From positions 1 through 7,548 of the forward strand of contig CANMNU010000064.1 in NCBI GenBank assembly GCA_947499175.1: 7,548 nucleotides of DNA. Reading direction: 5' to 3'. Of the stretch, positions 6,572-7,548 are shown one piece after another. This DNA is from Alphaproteobacteria bacterium. GTDB taxonomy: Bacteria > Pseudomonadota > Alphaproteobacteria > Paracaedibacterales > CAITNM01. Each line of letters starts with the position of its first letter. The first letter of the stretch is position 1. Position numbers and translations under genes: made by a program. The notes beneath the pieces are model-generated. The model had not been told where the DNA came from and did not search any database. It worked only from the letters and a program-made list of their open reading frames with translations.

Positions 6572-7471
6572 TTACTGCCTAATTTCCTTAATAAAAGCCC
6601 GCAATTTTGCAGACCTTGATCTTGTGTTTAACTTAACTTCAGCCAAGCTAGGGGCAATGGCTTTTCGGTTAATTTTGGTATATATGCACTCGAGTCCATG
6701 ATAGTTAAACGTCACTCGACTATGATTTTTAACTAAGCGATCCTCTAATGAATGAAATGCCACGGTAACGAGCCGACCCCCTATCGGCAAAAGCTGATTA
6801 CTTAGTTGTAAAGCACTCTCTATTTCTATTAACTCATTATTCACAAAAATGCGCAAGCCTTGAAATGTAAGGGTTGCGGGGTCAAAACCCTCTTGACTTG
6901 GAACGATTTTTCGGATCAATAAGGCTAGCTCTTGTGTTGTCGTAAATGGATTTTGAGTTCTTGCTGCAACAATTGCTTTGGCAATTTGTCGTGACCTTGG
7001 TTCTTCACCATAAACGTACAAAATAGTGGCAATATCTTTTTCGCTAAATTTGTTAACGACATCGGCGGCAGTTTGGTTTGTTCCTAAGCCCATTCGCATA
7101 TCTAATGGGCCATTTTGCTTGAATGAAAAGCCGCGATGAGCTTCATCAACTTGAAAACTTGAGATGCCAAAATCAAAAACAATTCCATCTATTGATTCTG
7201 GTGCCAAATATTTATCCATTTCACTAAAGCATGCGTGAAAAATTTGGAAACGTTCACCAAATTCTTTTAAAAATGGTTCTGCGCGAATAATAGCGTCAGG
7301 ATCGCGATCAAAAGCAATAACTTTAGATGCCCCACTATTTAAAAGTGCGCGAGTATATCCGCCCCCTCCAAAGGTGCCGTCTACATAGGTTTTTCCATTA
7401 GTATTTCCTAATGCTTCGACCATCTCCTTGCATAAAACAGGAAAGTGGGTAGATTGATTGCTTATTGCCAT
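6572..7471 (-). CDS. rsmH: 16S rRNA (cytosine-1402-N4)-methyltransferase RsmH (MraW)
   Basis: RsmH uses S-adenosylmethionine to methylate N4 of C1402 in the decoding centre of 16S rRNA and is usually at the head of the dcw cluster. The 299 residues match the family length. Seen: HFPVLCKEMVEAL (9-21), SAM-binding motif YVDGTFGGGGYTRALL (29-44), FDRDPDAI (54-61), DGIVFDFGISSFQVD (95-109), HRGFSFKQNGPLDMRM (112-127), YGEEPRSRQIAKAI (154-167), TFQGLRIFVNNEL (202-214), the strongly conserved FHSLEDRLVK (239-248) and SRSAKLRAF (285-293). ATG 7471 gives the standard N-terminus but lacks a recognisable Shine-Dalgarno sequence. The gene is the first of the run visible here, and its stop abuts the ftsL start. 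No mraZ coding sequence is visible in the 77 bases upstream. Confidence 0.98.
   Translation of the reverse strand: MAISNQSTHFPVLCKEMVEALGNTNGKTYVDGTFGGGGYTRALLNSGASKVIAFDRDPDAIIRAEPFLKEFGERFQIFHACFSEMDKYLAPESIDGIVFDFGISSFQVDEAHRGFSFKQNGPLDMRMGLGTNQTAADVVNKFSEKDIATILYVYGEEPRSRQIAKAIVAARTQNPFTTTQELALLIRKIVPSQEGFDPATLTFQGLRIFVNNELIEIESALQLSNQLLPIGGRLVTVAFHSLEDRLVKNHSRVTFNYHGLECIYTKINRKAIAPSLAEVKLNTRSRSAKLRAFIKEIRQ
6578..6589 (-). promoter_or_regulatory. Ribosome binding region of ftsL
   Basis: The end of rsmH carries AAGGAA (6584-6589) and AGG (6578-6580), 12 and 6 bases upstream of ATG 6571. Either could pair with 16S rRNA; the AGG has the more usual spacing. It supports the annotated ftsL start, which has no intergenic space of its own. 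Confidence 0.5.
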
Positions 7472-7548
7472 TAGCTTTTAAGTATAGTTTCTGTTGCATG
7501 GTTACGGATTCACGGGTAGCATAAGTAAAAAATTTAGTCAATATTATT
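7472..7548 (-). promoter_or_regulatory. Upstream region of rsmH with weak promoter-like elements
   Basis: This 77-base stretch is the only apparently non-coding DNA in the window. On the minus strand it holds TTGACT (7536-7541), a good -35 match but followed at 17 bases only by the poor TACCCG. It also holds TATACT (7481-7486), a good -10 match 9 bases before the rsmH ATG but without a recognisable -35. If TATACT is used, the rsmH transcript would have almost no leader. A GAATC (7507-7511) and a GTAACCAT (7498-7505) also occur. No MraZ-type TGGG repeats, tRNA or hairpin terminator is seen. One minus-strand frame stays open through the region, so the end of an unknown upstream gene cannot be fully excluded. 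Confidence 0.3.

Noticed and set aside
7488..7520. Possible tRNA-like or terminator-like sequence upstream of rsmH
   Set aside because: The stretch has no cloverleaf pairing, no TTCGA T-loop and no stable hairpin with a T-run, so neither a tRNA nor a terminator can be supported.

Overview
The window is a tightly packed run of seven genes, all read from the minus strand, so transcription runs from high to low coordinates. It is AT-rich. The DnaA-like protein carries a clamp-binding peptide and the small bitopic FtsL has an alphaproteobacterial-looking conserved tail. PriA is compact and MurE is of the meso-diaminopimelate type. Together these point to a Gram-negative alphaproteobacterium. Dense packing, low GC and the shortened PriA would suit a host-associated order such as Rickettsiales or Holosporales, but that placement is inference.

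The first half of the transcription unit (right side, 7471 down to 3036) is the start of a division and cell wall (dcw) cluster in its usual order: rsmH (16S rRNA methyltransferase), ftsL (divisome scaffold), ftsI (septal transpeptidase PBP3) and murE (third amino acid ligase of the peptidoglycan stem peptide). FtsL and FtsI act at the septum. MurE supplies the cytoplasmic precursor that FtsI later cross-links.

After murE the usual order breaks. Instead of murF, mraY and murD there is a putatively exported protein resembling the DUF4139 group (3039 to 1882), an HdaA-type regulator of DnaA (1877 to 1212), and priA, the replication-restart helicase, which runs off the left edge of the window. 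All junctions are overlaps or gaps of a few bases (14-base overlap, 1-base gap, two ATGA overlaps, 4-base gap, and one stop codon abutting a start). The seven genes are therefore probably co-transcribed and partly translationally coupled. No internal terminator or intergenic space for a strong internal promoter was seen. The only non-coding stretch is the 77 bases upstream of rsmH, which hold weak promoter-like elements.

The window is mostly conserved housekeeping DNA, with no mobile element, CRISPR array, RNA gene or defence locus. The points worth a second look are the exported DUF4139-like gene coupled to murE, the join between a dcw fragment and a replication-control pair, an apparent loss of the winged-helix domain in PriA, and a three-cysteine cluster in FtsI.
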